In this document: piece by piece, positions 45,169 through 54,045 of the stretch | Layout of the letters: each line of letters begins with the position of its first letter | Position numbering within the stretch: the first letter of the stretch is position 1 | From: Paraflavitalea sp966211765 | GTDB taxonomy: Bacteria > Bacteroidota > Bacteroidia > Chitinophagales > Chitinophagaceae | Direction: 5' to 3' | DNA: 64,000 bases | NCBI GenBank assembly: GCA_966211765.1 | Contig: CBIHOV010000014.1 | Location: forward strand, 1-64,000 | The notes under the pieces: generated by a model | What the model saw: only the letters and a program-made list of their open reading frames with translations | Told to the model about the DNA's origin: nothing | Databases searched by the model: none | Translations under genes and position numbers: made by a program

Positions 45169-45885
45169 ATGACCAAGTTAAGCGTAAACATTAATAAGTT
45201 TGCCACCCTGCGCAACAGTCGTGGCGGTAATAACCCGAATGTAGTACAAGCTGCCATCGCTGCCCAGCGCTTTGGCGCCGATGGAGTGACGATACATCCC
45301 CGGCCTGATGAACGGCATATCCGCTACCAGGATGCCCGGGATATCAAGCAGATCATCACCACAGAATTCAATATTGAAGGCAACTGCCGGGAACAAAAAT
45401 TTATCGACCTGGTACTGGAAGTAAAACCCCACCAGGTAACGCTGGTGCCGGATGCTGAGGGCCAATTGACCTCCGACCACGGTTGGGATACCATTGCCAA
45501 TGCCCAATACCTGCGCGAAACCATCCAGGTATTCCGTTCGGCCGGCATCAGGGTATCCATTTTTGTAGATCCGGTCATAGAAATGATCAACGGGGCAGCA
45601 GAAACCGGTACAGACCGGATTGAGCTCTATACGGAAGGATATGCCCGGGAATACCTCATCAATAAGGAAAAGGCCATAGCGCCTTATAACGCCGCAGCTA
45701 TCCGGGCCAATGAACTGGGCCTGGGTATCAATGCCGGGCACGATCTGGACCTTCAAAACCTCGCTTATTTTGCCCAACACACACCCGGTCTGCTGGAAGT
45801 GTCCATTGGTCATGCTTTGATTGCAGATGCGCTGTACCTGGGCTATGAAAATACGATCCAGCTGTATAAAAGGCAGCTTGCGTAA
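45169..45885 (+). CDS. pdxJ: Pyridoxine 5'-phosphate synthase
   Basis: A 238-residue TIM-barrel enzyme from the ATG at 45169 (MTKLSVNINKFATLRNSRGG); an upstream in-frame codon at 45073 lies in the terminator and is rejected. It condenses 1-deoxyxylulose 5-phosphate with 3-amino-2-oxopropyl phosphate in the DXP-dependent vitamin B6 route. Motifs in order: VNINKFATLRNSRG, AQRFGADGVTIHPRPDERHIR, NIEGN, VTLVPDAEGQLTSDHGWD, VSIFVDPV, DRIELYTEGYA, and NAGHDLDLQNLAYF ... EVSIGHALIADALYLG. All known active-site positions, including the two His (TIHPRPDERH), are visible. B6 supply serves the aminotransferase at 58416. Confidence 0.95.
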   Translation: MTKLSVNINKFATLRNSRGGNNPNVVQAAIAAQRFGADGVTIHPRPDERHIRYQDARDIKQIITTEFNIEGNCREQKFIDLVLEVKPHQVTLVPDAEGQLTSDHGWDTIANAQYLRETIQVFRSAGIRVSIFVDPVIEMINGAAETGTDRIELYTEGYAREYLINKEKAIAPYNAAAIRANELGLGINAGHDLDLQNLAYFAQHTPGLLEVSIGHALIADALYLGYENTIQLYKRQLA

Positions 45886-45887
45886 AA

Positions 45888-45966
45888 AGCTACGAGCTAT
45901 GAGCTGCGAGCTTCGAGCCTTTAGAGGCTGAATTGCTCGCTGCTCATAGCTCGCGGCTCGCAGCTT
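45888..45966. repeat. GAGCT-word hairpin repeat between pdxJ and the OmpA gene
   Basis: The second member of the family at 7150-7232. GAGCTATGAGC (45894-45904) and GCTCATAGCTC (45942-45952) are perfect 11-bp arms; the flanks repeat CTACGAGCT, CTGCGAGC and CGGCTCGCAGC. It also lies between convergent genes (pdxJ and ompA-like). Confidence 0.75.
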
Positions 45967-45972
45967 GTATTT

Positions 45973-47316
45973 CTAATCGTAATGCAGCTTCAGCTCTACC
46001 CTTCTGTTTGCAGTGCGGCCTTTGACAGTCTTATTGTCAGCAATAGGCTTTTCCTGGCCATATCCGGCAGAACGTAAGCGATCAGTACTTACTCCTTTCT
46101 TATTGAGGTAATCGTATACGGCTTTTGCCCTCTTTTCACTGAGCAGTTGATTGGTTGCAGGCTTGCCTGTATTATCTGTGTGTCCTTCCACATCCAGTTT
46201 CAGGTTGGCATCTTCATTCATCAACTTAGCTACCTCGTCCAATGGTTTATTGGATTTGGCCAGCAGTTTGGCGCTTCCCGTTGCAAAGAAGATATTGCGG
46301 GCAGCTACATCTATGCGTTTTTTCACTTCCGCAGATACTTCCGGACAGCCATTATTGGCCGCAACACCAGGCAGATCAGGACATTTGTCTTCCTCATCAT
46401 TCACCCCGTCTTTATCACGGTCGGGAACCGGGCAACCCTGGTAACGGGCCACACCCTTTTCCTTCGGACATTTATCTTCCTCATCATTGATACCGTCGCC
46501 ATCGGTATCGGGAATGGGGCAGCCCTGGTAACGCTCGATACCTCTTTCATTGGGGCATTTATCATCTTTATCAGGTATACCGTCGCCATCGGTATCGGGA
46601 CAACCATTGAACTGGACAAGTCCCTTTGCCTGCGGACAGGCATCCAGGCTGTCAATAATGCCATCGCCATCTGAATCCGGTGGCGGAGGTGGCGGCAATG
46701 GTGGCGGTGGAATTACCTTGGGTGCAGCCTTTCTTTTACCAATTACACCAGCCAGGCCTATGCTGTAAAAAAAATGATGGCTCACATTATCGGTTACAGC
46801 AATACGGTACTGTGAGTTGATCAGCAGGAAAGCTTCATCAAAAAGGTTCACCTGCAAGCCCAGGCCAGCAGGTATAAAAGCACCCCAGTAGCCTTTGTAT
46901 TTCGAACCTCCTACACCAATTTGAAAATAGGGTGATACCACATATTTATTGCTGAACATTTTACCTCGTATAGAGGCATCCAATTCCATCAAAAGGTTAT
47001 CCTTACCCGCAGTAGAGCCATCCTTGAAGGGATAATCAAGAATGGAGCCTGATAGGGTACCCGTAAAATCAAAACTGGGAGAAAGACCGTGAATGTAATT
47101 GATGGCCAGGCCGGGAGACATTTCCTTGATCTTGCCGAATTGTTTGTTGCGCAATGCGGAACCTAAGGAAGTAGAACGAATAGCCTGAGCCGATCTAAAA
47201 TCATTAAAGATAAAGTGAACGCCAAATGTAGGATTCTGTATGTAATCATCATCCTGGCAAAAAGCAATCGTGTGCAGAAGTAACAAGGCCAGCACCATGC
47301 CTGAGATTTTCTTCAT
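45973..47316 (-). CDS. OmpA family protein with thrombospondin type 3 repeats
   Basis: A 447-residue outer-membrane protein. Signal peptide (ISGMVLALLLLHTIAFC), N-terminal beta-barrel of about 190 residues, a Pro-rich linker (PPPLPPPPPP), and four calcium-binding thrombospondin type 3 repeats (DSDGDGIIDSLDACP, DTDGDGIPDKDDKCP, DTDGDGINDEEDKCP, DRDKDGVNDEEDKCP). The C-terminal OmpA peptidoglycan-binding domain carries NIFFATGSAKLL, LDVEGHTDNTGKPATNQLLSEKRAKAVYDYL and GYGQEKP. It tethers the outer membrane to peptidoglycan; the neighbouring RlpA and transpeptidase genes on the same strand fit that job. Confidence 0.94.
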   Translation of the reverse strand: MKKISGMVLALLLLHTIAFCQDDDYIQNPTFGVHFIFNDFRSAQAIRSTSLGSALRNKQFGKIKEMSPGLAINYIHGLSPSFDFTGTLSGSILDYPFKDGSTAGKDNLLMELDASIRGKMFSNKYVVSPYFQIGVGGSKYKGYWGAFIPAGLGLQVNLFDEAFLLINSQYRIAVTDNVSHHFFYSIGLAGVIGKRKAAPKVIPPPPLPPPPPPDSDGDGIIDSLDACPQAKGLVQFNGCPDTDGDGIPDKDDKCPNERGIERYQGCPIPDTDGDGINDEEDKCPKEKGVARYQGCPVPDRDKDGVNDEEDKCPDLPGVAANNGCPEVSAEVKKRIDVAARNIFFATGSAKLLAKSNKPLDEVAKLMNEDANLKLDVEGHTDNTGKPATNQLLSEKRAKAVYDYLNKKGVSTDRLRSAGYGQEKPIADNKTVKGRTANRRVELKLHYD

Positions 47317-47376
47317 AAACCATGCAGTTTGGTTCGGTAATGAGCAAATGTAGCAGGTACAAATTAAATGTAGAAA

Positions 47377-47817
47377 TTATTTATTATCTTCCGCTTCACT
47401 TGTAGTGGAAGGCTTTTGCCTGCCCAGGTATTCCACCTTTACACGTGTTAGCCCTCTCCCGGTATAGCCCAACTTTACTGCTGCAGCACGACTTAAATCA
47501 ATTAAACGGGGATTTTTAGGATGCATACGGTCCGTTATACGCAGGATCACACTTTTCTTATTGCGGCTATTGGTTACCCTTACCCAGCAGTTGAGCGGAT
47601 GGGTGTTACTGGCAGCTGTCATGCCCTTCTGGCTAAAGATCTCTCCATTGGCAGTTTTACGCCCTTCAAACTTGTTGTGATAAAAACTGGCTATGCCGTA
47701 CTGAATTCTGGCCACGTTTCTTTTCCCGGTCAGTACGATACTGTCTTTCTTTTCCTGGGCAACCGCCATGGCGGGTGTACCGGTAAGCAGTAAAGCATAC
47801 AGAATACGTTTTTTCAT
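47377..47817 (-). CDS. RlpA-like double-psi beta-barrel septal ring protein
   Basis: A 146-residue exported protein (signal MKKRILYALLLTGTPAMAVAQ) with a double-psi beta-barrel: GIASFYHNKFEGRKTANGEIFSQKGMTAASNTHPLNCWVRVTN, then RITDRMHPKNPRLIDLSRAAAVKLGY. The Asp in ITDR and in IDLS correspond to catalytic positions of RlpA lytic transglycosylases, which cleave naked glycan strands. There is no C-terminal SPOR domain, as often in Bacteroidota; the tail is polar (PSTTSEAEDNK). It is probably co-transcribed with the transpeptidase upstream (15 bp gap). Confidence 0.86.
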   Translation of the reverse strand: MKKRILYALLLTGTPAMAVAQEKKDSIVLTGKRNVARIQYGIASFYHNKFEGRKTANGEIFSQKGMTAASNTHPLNCWVRVTNSRNKKSVILRITDRMHPKNPRLIDLSRAAAVKLGYTGRGLTRVKVEYLGRQKPSTTSEAEDNK

Positions 47818-47832
47818 AGATATTAGGGATTA

Positions 47833-49521
47833 TTATAGGATCGATTTGTCGGCGAAATACCGCTCCCTCAGCACTTTATCCTCTGCATAGATATCATCAT
47901 AGATCTTGAGCTTGCCATTCTTTCCCTCGCAGGTAAAGTAGCGGATATAGATAGGCACCCGGTGGAAGCCGGATACGATGTGTTTCTCCTGCCGGGTGAT
48001 CCAGTTCCTGAGTGTATCCGGATGATATTTGAGCGTATCATCCCGCACCAGGAAGTCGGCCAGCTTCAGGAATTCCTTTACCCGTACGCAACCATGACTT
48101 AAAGCCCTGTTACCACGGCTAAACATCCAGCGTACATTGGTATCATGCAGGTATACACTGTATTTATTGGCGAAGTTGAATTTCAATACGCCCAATGAAT
48201 TATCATCTCCCTGGCGTTGCTTCAGCAGGTAGGGGAAATATTTTTTACTGAGTTTGCTCCAATCGATCGTATAAGGATCAATGATACTGTCATTTTTATC
48301 TACCACCATCAGGTTTTCCTTATTGAGGTATTCTACATTCTTCTGGATCTTGGGCAACATTTCCTTAAAGATGATGCTGTAAGGAACGGTCCATTGGGGA
48401 TAGATAATAAAATTGGATACGTTGGAAGTGAGCAGCGGGGTCCTCGTTTTGGGTTGGCCCACAATGACCCTCGACTCCAACACCATGGTATCCATATTCA
48501 TGACCTGCATGTAGAAAGAAGGGAGGTTTACCCATATATAGGTAAGGGGCAGGGTATCGGGCAGCATCTTGTAGCGATCAAGGTTGATGGCTACACGCTT
48601 GAATTTCTCCCAGTCCGTATTGTTGAGGCTGTTGGCTGTATTTTCATTGATCTTCCCGGTAGGCTTGAGCCCTTTGCCCGTTTGGTAACCCATAATAGCC
48701 TGGCGCCAGGCAGCTGTATCGATGGGCTCGGTAGCAGAGGTGAGGACATCTTCCTCAAACAGGCGCCTTTGCAAAGCATTGCGCAATGCTGCGGAATCTT
48801 TATTGGGATAATTGATGTAGGTATACCTTCTGAAAGTCTGGATAGAATCCAGGAAGAACTTCAACCCGATCTTCAGTGAATCATACCTGGCGTGCTTAGG
48901 TTCCAGGTCATGAAAAGTGCCGGTCACATTGTTGGTATGCCGCATGAGGTGGAAAACCTGGGTATAGAAATCATTATTCAGTGCAGAATCATTCCGTAAA
49001 GTGACGCTGTCTTTTTCGAGGTGCCCCAGTTTAAGATGCCGGGCGGTAAGAAAGAATGCGTCTGTCAGCATCAGGTCGGCACGGGACCATAAAGCTGCAT
49101 CCCTGCGGGCTACTGAATCGTTGGCTATCTTTGAACGGATACCTGCAAGTGCCCGAAAGTGATAATCAGAAGGAAATAAACCGTATTCTTTGGATCGTTC
49201 AATAAAAGTATAGAGGGAATCACCCAGGGCCGACCAGCTTTCCTGTGCGCACCACAGGGGTTGGTAGTTTTCTTTTTCATACAGGCCATACACCAGGGAG
49301 TCATTGGCCAGCAACACCGTGTCATTGAGCCGCCCCTTATTATCCATGATGAAAGTAAGGGCTTTCTTAAGGTTATCGCTCACCCGTACCTCAAACTTTT
49401 CCGGCACTGCTACAATGTCCTTTTCCGGTGGTTTCACAGTTGCCATATTACAGGCCAAGAGGGAGAGTAAGCAGATTGCCATACAACAACCCATCATGCC
49501 CGCATACGTACTTTTATTCAT
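47833..49521 (-). CDS. L,D-transpeptidase (YcbB/LdtD-type) lipoprotein
   Basis: A 562-residue protein, from the ATG at 49521 (MNKSTYAGMMGCCMAICLLSLLAC, lipobox LLAC). A central peptidoglycan-binding helical region (AIMGYQTGKGLKPTGKINENTANSLN) precedes the YkuD catalytic domain: YIWVNLPSFYMQVMNMDTMVLESRVIVGQPKTRTP, PQWTVPYSIIFKEMLPK, and the catalytic SHGCVRVKE motif with nucleophilic Cys. The large size is typical of YcbB-type L,D-transpeptidases, which make 3-3 cross-links and attach lipoproteins to peptidoglycan. An alternative start at 49563 is less likely. It heads a short cell-wall operon with RlpA. Confidence 0.9.
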   Translation of the reverse strand: MNKSTYAGMMGCCMAICLLSLLACNMATVKPPEKDIVAVPEKFEVRVSDNLKKALTFIMDNKGRLNDTVLLANDSLVYGLYEKENYQPLWCAQESWSALGDSLYTFIERSKEYGLFPSDYHFRALAGIRSKIANDSVARRDAALWSRADLMLTDAFFLTARHLKLGHLEKDSVTLRNDSALNNDFYTQVFHLMRHTNNVTGTFHDLEPKHARYDSLKIGLKFFLDSIQTFRRYTYINYPNKDSAALRNALQRRLFEEDVLTSATEPIDTAAWRQAIMGYQTGKGLKPTGKINENTANSLNNTDWEKFKRVAINLDRYKMLPDTLPLTYIWVNLPSFYMQVMNMDTMVLESRVIVGQPKTRTPLLTSNVSNFIIYPQWTVPYSIIFKEMLPKIQKNVEYLNKENLMVVDKNDSIIDPYTIDWSKLSKKYFPYLLKQRQGDDNSLGVLKFNFANKYSVYLHDTNVRWMFSRGNRALSHGCVRVKEFLKLADFLVRDDTLKYHPDTLRNWITRQEKHIVSGFHRVPIYIRYFTCEGKNGKLKIYDDIYAEDKVLRERYFADKSIL

Positions 49522-49594
49522 TGTTTGACTTAATTGATCAGAGCAAAAGTTTGTATCTTTCAACAGAGATGGATTTAAGCATCAACCAGTTGCA

Positions 49595-50326
49595 ATGATA
49601 TACAAAATAGCACTTCAGCGTAATATTTTACTATTGTTCACATTAATTTTTTTCCACCGCGGAGGGCTTACTGCACAGGAAACCGCTATAAAACGATACG
49701 GTGTGGCAGTTATTGACAACTTACCTGCTTATCACACACAAGTAAAGGCTGATTCATCCAAAAGGATGGTTGAATTGCGGACCCTGCTGCCAGGACTTCG
49801 CTACGACCTCCGCTATGCCACTAACAACAACTTCATGCACCGCCGGATGTATACCCCTCCTACCCGTCATACCTTTTTAAGGGTGCCTGCTGCTCAGGCG
49901 CTGGCTGCAGTACAACAGGAATTGGGTAGCCAGGGTTATGGATTAAAAATATTTGATGCTTACCGTCCCTATTCCGTAACGGTGAGCTTTTGGGAGTTGG
50001 TAAAAGATGAACGCTATGTAGCCAATCCCTCCAAAGGATCGGGCCATAACCGCGGGCTGGCGGTAGACCTCACCATTGTTGATCTAAAAACGGGCCAGGA
50101 ACTGGATATGGGAACCGGGTTTGACAATTTCACCGATACAGCTCACCAGGGCTTTTCCAGCCTGCCGGAGAGCGTGCTTAAAAACCGGGAACTATTGAAA
50201 ACCATGATGCAAAAGCACGGTTTTACCCCCCTTGAAACGGAATGGTGGCATTATTATTGGCCCAATGACAAAAATTATGAAGTGTTGGATATTCCTTTTG
50301 CCGCCTTGCGAAAACCTGTTAAATAA
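49595..50326 (+). CDS. D-alanyl-D-alanine dipeptidase, VanX family (M15D)
   Basis: A 243-residue exported zinc dipeptidase with a hydrophobic N-terminus (NILLLFTLIFFHRGGLTAQ). It shows the M15D signature: RYDLRYATNNNFMHRRMY, FDAYRPYSVTVSFWELVKD, the metal motif SKGSGHNRGLAVDLTIVDL (SxHxxGxAxD), and the terminal EWWHYYWPND with catalytic Glu and zinc His. The reaction is hydrolysis of D-Ala-D-Ala; here it is most likely used in cell-wall turnover, as no vanH or vanA is near. It is divergent from the L,D-transpeptidase, 73 bp apart. Confidence 0.92.
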   Translation: MIYKIALQRNILLLFTLIFFHRGGLTAQETAIKRYGVAVIDNLPAYHTQVKADSSKRMVELRTLLPGLRYDLRYATNNNFMHRRMYTPPTRHTFLRVPAAQALAAVQQELGSQGYGLKIFDAYRPYSVTVSFWELVKDERYVANPSKGSGHNRGLAVDLTIVDLKTGQELDMGTGFDNFTDTAHQGFSSLPESVLKNRELLKTMMQKHGFTPLETEWWHYYWPNDKNYEVLDIPFAALRKPVK

Positions 50327-50352
50327 GGTAGCAGTTGGATGCAGATCTCAGA

Positions 50353-50652
50353 TCACACTTGTTCCACCGCTTGTACCGCTGTTGTATTGATGGGGCCATA
50401 AATATGTGGAAACGTATCGGCTATAGAGGGCGACCATTCATAGAGCCAGCGGCTGGTTAACTTATCCGTATCAATCACCAGTTTTACCAGGTTTGTTTTC
50501 CCCTTGAAATAACGCTCCAATACACCGGGTATCTGTTCTTCCTGTGAACAGTGAATAAAGCCTTCATCCTTCAAAGAAGCAGCTTCATACTTGCCCGAGC
50601 GGGAGGCTGCATCCCATTCGGCCTGCGTGGTGATATGATAAATGGTTGCCAT
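50353..50652 (-). CDS. DUF952 family protein
   Basis: A 99-residue cytoplasmic protein with the complete DUF952 pattern: IYHITTQAEWDAASRSGKYEAASLKDEGFIHCSQEEQIPGVLERYF, then LVKLVIDTDKLTSRWLYEWSPS and FPHIYGPINTTAV. The conserved HCS with downstream His-Ile-Tyr-Gly is the hallmark of the family; no enzymatic role is established. It sits 4 bp after aroC and is the last gene of the aromatic operon. Confidence 0.85.
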   Translation of the reverse strand: MATIYHITTQAEWDAASRSGKYEAASLKDEGFIHCSQEEQIPGVLERYFKGKTNLVKLVIDTDKLTSRWLYEWSPSIADTFPHIYGPINTTAVQAVEQV

Positions 50653-50656
50653 GATA

Positions 50657-51655
50657 CTATATGATTCTTTTGATGTGTTGCTGCAGCATATACAGGTCTG
50701 CCATTACAAAGGCAGTCACCGCCTCCAGCACCACCGGCACACGCAACGCAATACACAGATCATGGCGTCCTTTTACGGAAAAGGTTTCCTGCTCATTGGT
50801 TTCCCAGTTGAGTGTTACCTGCTCTTTAGGCGTAGAAGAAGTGGGTTTGATAGCGATACGGAATACCAGCTCATTGCTGTTGGTAATGCCTCCTACTACT
50901 CCACCGGCGTGGTTGGTACGTGTTTTTCCGGTATTGTCCTCAATGGCATCGTTGTGATCGCTGCCAAACATACGCGCGGCTGCAAAGCCGGTCCCAAATT
51001 CAATACCTCTTACTGCGGGGATGGCAAATACAGCATGGCCCAATACAGATTCGACTGAATCAAAAAAAGGCTCTCCCAGGCCAATAGGCAATCCATTTAC
51101 CCGGCATTCTACAATACCGCCAATGGTATCTTTGGCATCGATGGCTTTTTGCAATCCTTTGTCCAGATCCGCCTCACCACCGATCTCCAGGATAGTGGCT
51201 TTTACTTCACTCTGCTGAAGCGCCAATAGTTTTTTGGCGATCACACCGGCCGCTACCAGGCAAACGGTGAGCCTGCCGCTGAAGTGACCGCCTCCCCTGA
51301 AATCCTCGAAGCCCCCAAATTTCTGATGGGCTACAAAATCGGCATGACCGGGACGCGGTACAGCTCTTTGCTTCTCATAATCGCCGGAGCGGGTATTCTT
51401 GTTGTCGAATAATATCGTGATGGGAGCACCTGTGGTCTTATTGTTGAATACACCTGTTTTAAAGATCGGAATATCATCTTCCTTGCGTGGCGTGGTGCCT
51501 TTTTGCATACCACCCTTGCGACGCTCTATATCCGTCATAAAATCGTCTACAGTCAGGGGAAGGCCGGCAGGGCAGCCATCAATATTAACGCCTACACTTT
51601 CACCATGTGATTCACCAAAGATGGTAACCCTGAATAATCTGCCAAAACTGTTCAT
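50657..51655 (-). CDS. aroC: Chorismate synthase
   Basis: A 332-residue FMN-dependent enzyme that converts 5-enolpyruvylshikimate 3-phosphate to chorismate, the last step of the shikimate pathway. Visible blocks: FGESHGESVGVNIDGCPAGLPL, RRKGGMQKGTTPRKEDDIPIFKTGVFNNKTTGAPI, VPRPGHADFVAHQKFGGFEDFRGGGHFSGRLTVCLVAAGVIAKKLL, and GIEFGTGFAAARMFGSDHND with the final TNHAGGVVGGITNSNELVFRIAIKPTSS. The HFSGRLT version replaces the RSSARET version of proteobacteria. It lies 3 bp after aroA. It is somewhat shorter than the 350-360 residue average but no domain is missing. Confidence 0.96.
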   Translation of the reverse strand: MNSFGRLFRVTIFGESHGESVGVNIDGCPAGLPLTVDDFMTDIERRKGGMQKGTTPRKEDDIPIFKTGVFNNKTTGAPITILFDNKNTRSGDYEKQRAVPRPGHADFVAHQKFGGFEDFRGGGHFSGRLTVCLVAAGVIAKKLLALQQSEVKATILEIGGEADLDKGLQKAIDAKDTIGGIVECRVNGLPIGLGEPFFDSVESVLGHAVFAIPAVRGIEFGTGFAAARMFGSDHNDAIEDNTGKTRTNHAGGVVGGITNSNELVFRIAIKPTSSTPKEQVTLNWETNEQETFSVKGRHDLCIALRVPVVLEAVTAFVMADLYMLQQHIKRII

Positions 51656-51658
51656 GCC

Positions 51659-52954
51659 TTAGTTATGTTGAAGTGATTCTGTAATCTGCACTGCTGCACC
51701 CAATTGTTCTATATGCTTATAAAAATCCGGGTATGATTTGTTGATTGCCTGCGCCTCTTCAATGGTGGTGGCACCTGTAGCTTTTAACCCTGCTACTGCA
51801 CAAGCCATAGCAATACGGTGATCGTGGTGAGAATGCGTAGCAGCTCCTGTCACGCCCGTTCCGCCATGAATGATCATCAGGTCATCCTGCAGGTCAATCT
51901 GTATGCCCATCTTACCAAACTCCTGCTGTAGCGTCAAAGCACGGTTGCTTTCCTTATGGGTAAGGCGGGAAGCTCCTTCAATAACAGTTTTACCTTCACA
52001 ATAAGCAGCCAATGCTACCAGTGGAGGAAAGAGGTCGGGGCATTCTGTAGCATTAAAGTGAAAAGCTTTCAATTGGGCAGGCCCTATATCAATTTGCTCC
52101 GCCTGTACAGAGAGTTTTGCTTCACAACTCATCAATGCCTGGAGGATCGCTTTATCGGCCTGTGTAGAAAACACATCCAGTCCTTTTACCGTGATATTGC
52201 CTGCAATGGCACCAGCTACCAATAAGAAGGCAGCACCGCTCCAGTCACCTTCAACGGTGTAGTTCACAGGCAGGGAGGATGATTGATTCACCACAGCTTC
52301 CCCAAAATAGAATTCCTCGTAATTCCTGTTCTCCACATCCCAGCCAAAGTGTTTCATCACCTGGAGGGTAAGGTCGATATAAGGTTTGCTCTTCAGGTCT
52401 TTTACCGTGAGGGCTACATCACTGGCGCCGGATGCTGCGTAGGCAAACAACAGACCAGTGAGGAATTGAGAGCTCAATGAACCGTCTACTTCAATCGCAG
52501 TAGGCTGTAAAGGCCCTTTTACCTGCAAAGGCAGCTTGCCTTTGTTGGATACGATCTCTACACCCAGTTGCGGTAATACGGTATCAAAGAAATCCATCGG
52601 ACGGGTAAGCAGGCTGCCTTCGCCGTTGATGGTGATCGTTTTATTGCTGAGGGCTACCAGGGGTGTGAACATCCGGATACCCAATCCACTTTCGCCACAG
52701 TTTACTTCACCGGCATCGGGATTCACTCCCTTGCTGGTGATCTTCAATGAGCCATCGGGCAATTGCTCTACATAAGCGCCCAGGCCACGGATAACACCCA
52801 GCGCAGCCTTGTCGTCATTGGAATTACCAGGGTTCTTAATGATGGTCACTCCTTTGGTGAGCAATGCCGCAGCACAAGCCCTTTGCATGGAGCTTTTGGA
52901 GGTGGGCGCCTGGATGGAACCCTGTATACCAGATGGCTGAATAGTAGCGATCAT
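51659..52954 (-). CDS. aroA: 3-phosphoshikimate 1-carboxyvinyltransferase (EPSP synthase)
   Basis: A 431-residue two-domain enzyme that transfers enolpyruvyl from PEP to shikimate 3-phosphate. The ATG at 52954 (MIATIQPSGIQGSIQAPTSKS) is chosen; a GTG at 53002 would read through the hairpin. Motifs: APTSKSSMQRACAAALL (shikimate-3-P binding), NCGESGLGIRMFTPL, SSQFLTGLLFAYAA, VEGDWSGAAFLLVAGA, ECPDLFPPLVALAAYCEG with the catalytic acid, and HDHRIAMACAVAGL. The Gly normally followed by Ala in the PEP site is Glu-Ser here (GESGLGIR); glyphosate sensitivity cannot be read from this. Follows aroB by about 60 bp with a hairpin between. Confidence 0.95.
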   Translation of the reverse strand: MIATIQPSGIQGSIQAPTSKSSMQRACAAALLTKGVTIIKNPGNSNDDKAALGVIRGLGAYVEQLPDGSLKITSKGVNPDAGEVNCGESGLGIRMFTPLVALSNKTITINGEGSLLTRPMDFFDTVLPQLGVEIVSNKGKLPLQVKGPLQPTAIEVDGSLSSQFLTGLLFAYAASGASDVALTVKDLKSKPYIDLTLQVMKHFGWDVENRNYEEFYFGEAVVNQSSSLPVNYTVEGDWSGAAFLLVAGAIAGNITVKGLDVFSTQADKAILQALMSCEAKLSVQAEQIDIGPAQLKAFHFNATECPDLFPPLVALAAYCEGKTVIEGASRLTHKESNRALTLQQEFGKMGIQIDLQDDLMIIHGGTGVTGAATHSHHDHRIAMACAVAGLKATGATTIEEAQAINKSYPDFYKHIEQLGAAVQITESLQHN

Positions 52955-52974
52955 ATCATTTGCTTCATACAGGG

Positions 52975-53004
52975 AGGTGACAGCGCTTCGAAAAGCTATC
53001 ACCT
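52975..53004 (-). repeat. Intercistronic hairpin between aroB and aroA
   Basis: AGGTGACAGC (52975-52984) and GCTATCACCT (52995-53004) pair with one mismatch. The ten-base word AGGTGACAGC also occurs at 8144-8153. It lies between the aroB stop and the aroA start, and may influence mRNA stability or be a dispersed REP-like repeat. Confidence 0.55.
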
Positions 53005-53014
53005 GCCTATATAT

Positions 53015-54034
53015 TTAAATTTGTGAAATAATTTTCTCTAACTGTACCATGGGGATGGATTTCACTACCCCTTTACCAATCTTTTCCAGCAACACATAAT
53101 TCATATCCTTCTTCTCCCGTTTCTTGTCCATCTTCAATATGTCGAATGCTTTCTTCCTGTCGAAATCAGTATGTACAGGCAAGCCATATTGTGCCAATAC
53201 CCTGATCACCTTTTCACTGTCTTTGAATTTCACCAGCTGCGCAGAGATACTGCAGGCAGCTACCATGCCGATGGAAATGGCTTGTCCGTGCGACAAAGCG
53301 TACATGTTCTCAATAGCATGGCCCAGTGTATGGCCAAAGTTCAACAGCCGGCGTTCTCCCTGTTCAAACTCATCCTTTTCAACGACAGTTGATTTGATCA
53401 CCGCATTGCGGCGTATCAGCTTACCCAGCGCAGTTTTATCTTTCTGGTAATACTTCAGTTTGTTCTTCTCCAGTTCCCTGAACAAAGGAGCATCTTTGAT
53501 ACAGCTGTGTTTGATGATCTCGGCAAAACCATTGACCCATTCCATTTCAGGTAATGACTTCAGGAAACTGTAATCATACAACAGGAAGTCCGGCTGCCGG
53601 ATCGTTCCTACCAGGTTTTTATACACGCCTACATCAATGCCGTTTTTGCCACCAATGGAAGCATCTACCATTGCTAAAATGGTAGTGGGTACAAAACCCA
53701 CCTTCAGGCCACGCATGTATACAGAAGCAACATACCCGGTAAGATCGGTGATCACACCGCCGCCAATACCAATCAGCACCGTCTTGCGATCGGCCCCGCG
53801 GGCAATGAGTTGTTCTATAACACTATTGGCAGTAGCCTGTACTTTGTGTTGTTCTCCCGGTTTCAGGACAATGGTATGCCAGCCTTTGAATTTTTTGGCC
53901 TGTGCACGAAAGATGTTCTCGTCGGTAACCAATACTGTATGTTCCTTATCAATGAGCCTGGTGAGATAAGAGAAATCAGCATCGAAATAATAGTCAACCT
54001 TCTTAGCGGTAAACTGATATGTTTTCTTTTGCAT
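53015..54034 (-). CDS. aroB: 3-dehydroquinate synthase
   Basis: A 339-residue NAD-dependent, zinc-containing enzyme catalysing the second step of the shikimate pathway (DAHP to 3-dehydroquinate). The Rossmann and metal-site blocks are present: HTVLVTDENIFRAQAK, GGGVITDLTGYVASVYMRGLKVGFVPTTILAMVDASIGGKNGID, NLVGTIRQPDFLLYD, FAEIIKHSCIKDAPLF, and RRLLNFGHTLGHAIENMYALSHGQAISIGM with the zinc His. In an operon with the transposase-like gene (11 bp upstream) and aroA. Confidence 0.95.
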   Translation of the reverse strand: MQKKTYQFTAKKVDYYFDADFSYLTRLIDKEHTVLVTDENIFRAQAKKFKGWHTIVLKPGEQHKVQATANSVIEQLIARGADRKTVLIGIGGGVITDLTGYVASVYMRGLKVGFVPTTILAMVDASIGGKNGIDVGVYKNLVGTIRQPDFLLYDYSFLKSLPEMEWVNGFAEIIKHSCIKDAPLFRELEKNKLKYYQKDKTALGKLIRRNAVIKSTVVEKDEFEQGERRLLNFGHTLGHAIENMYALSHGQAISIGMVAACSISAQLVKFKDSEKVIRVLAQYGLPVHTDFDRKKAFDILKMDKKREKKDMNYVLLEKIGKGVVKSIPMVQLEKIISQI

Positions 54035-54045
54035 TCCTGATCGAT

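Noticed and set aside
52955..53002. GTG start giving aroA 16 extra residues
   Set aside because: The extension is encoded by the intercistronic hairpin and is not part of the enzyme; ATG at 52954 begins the conserved domain.
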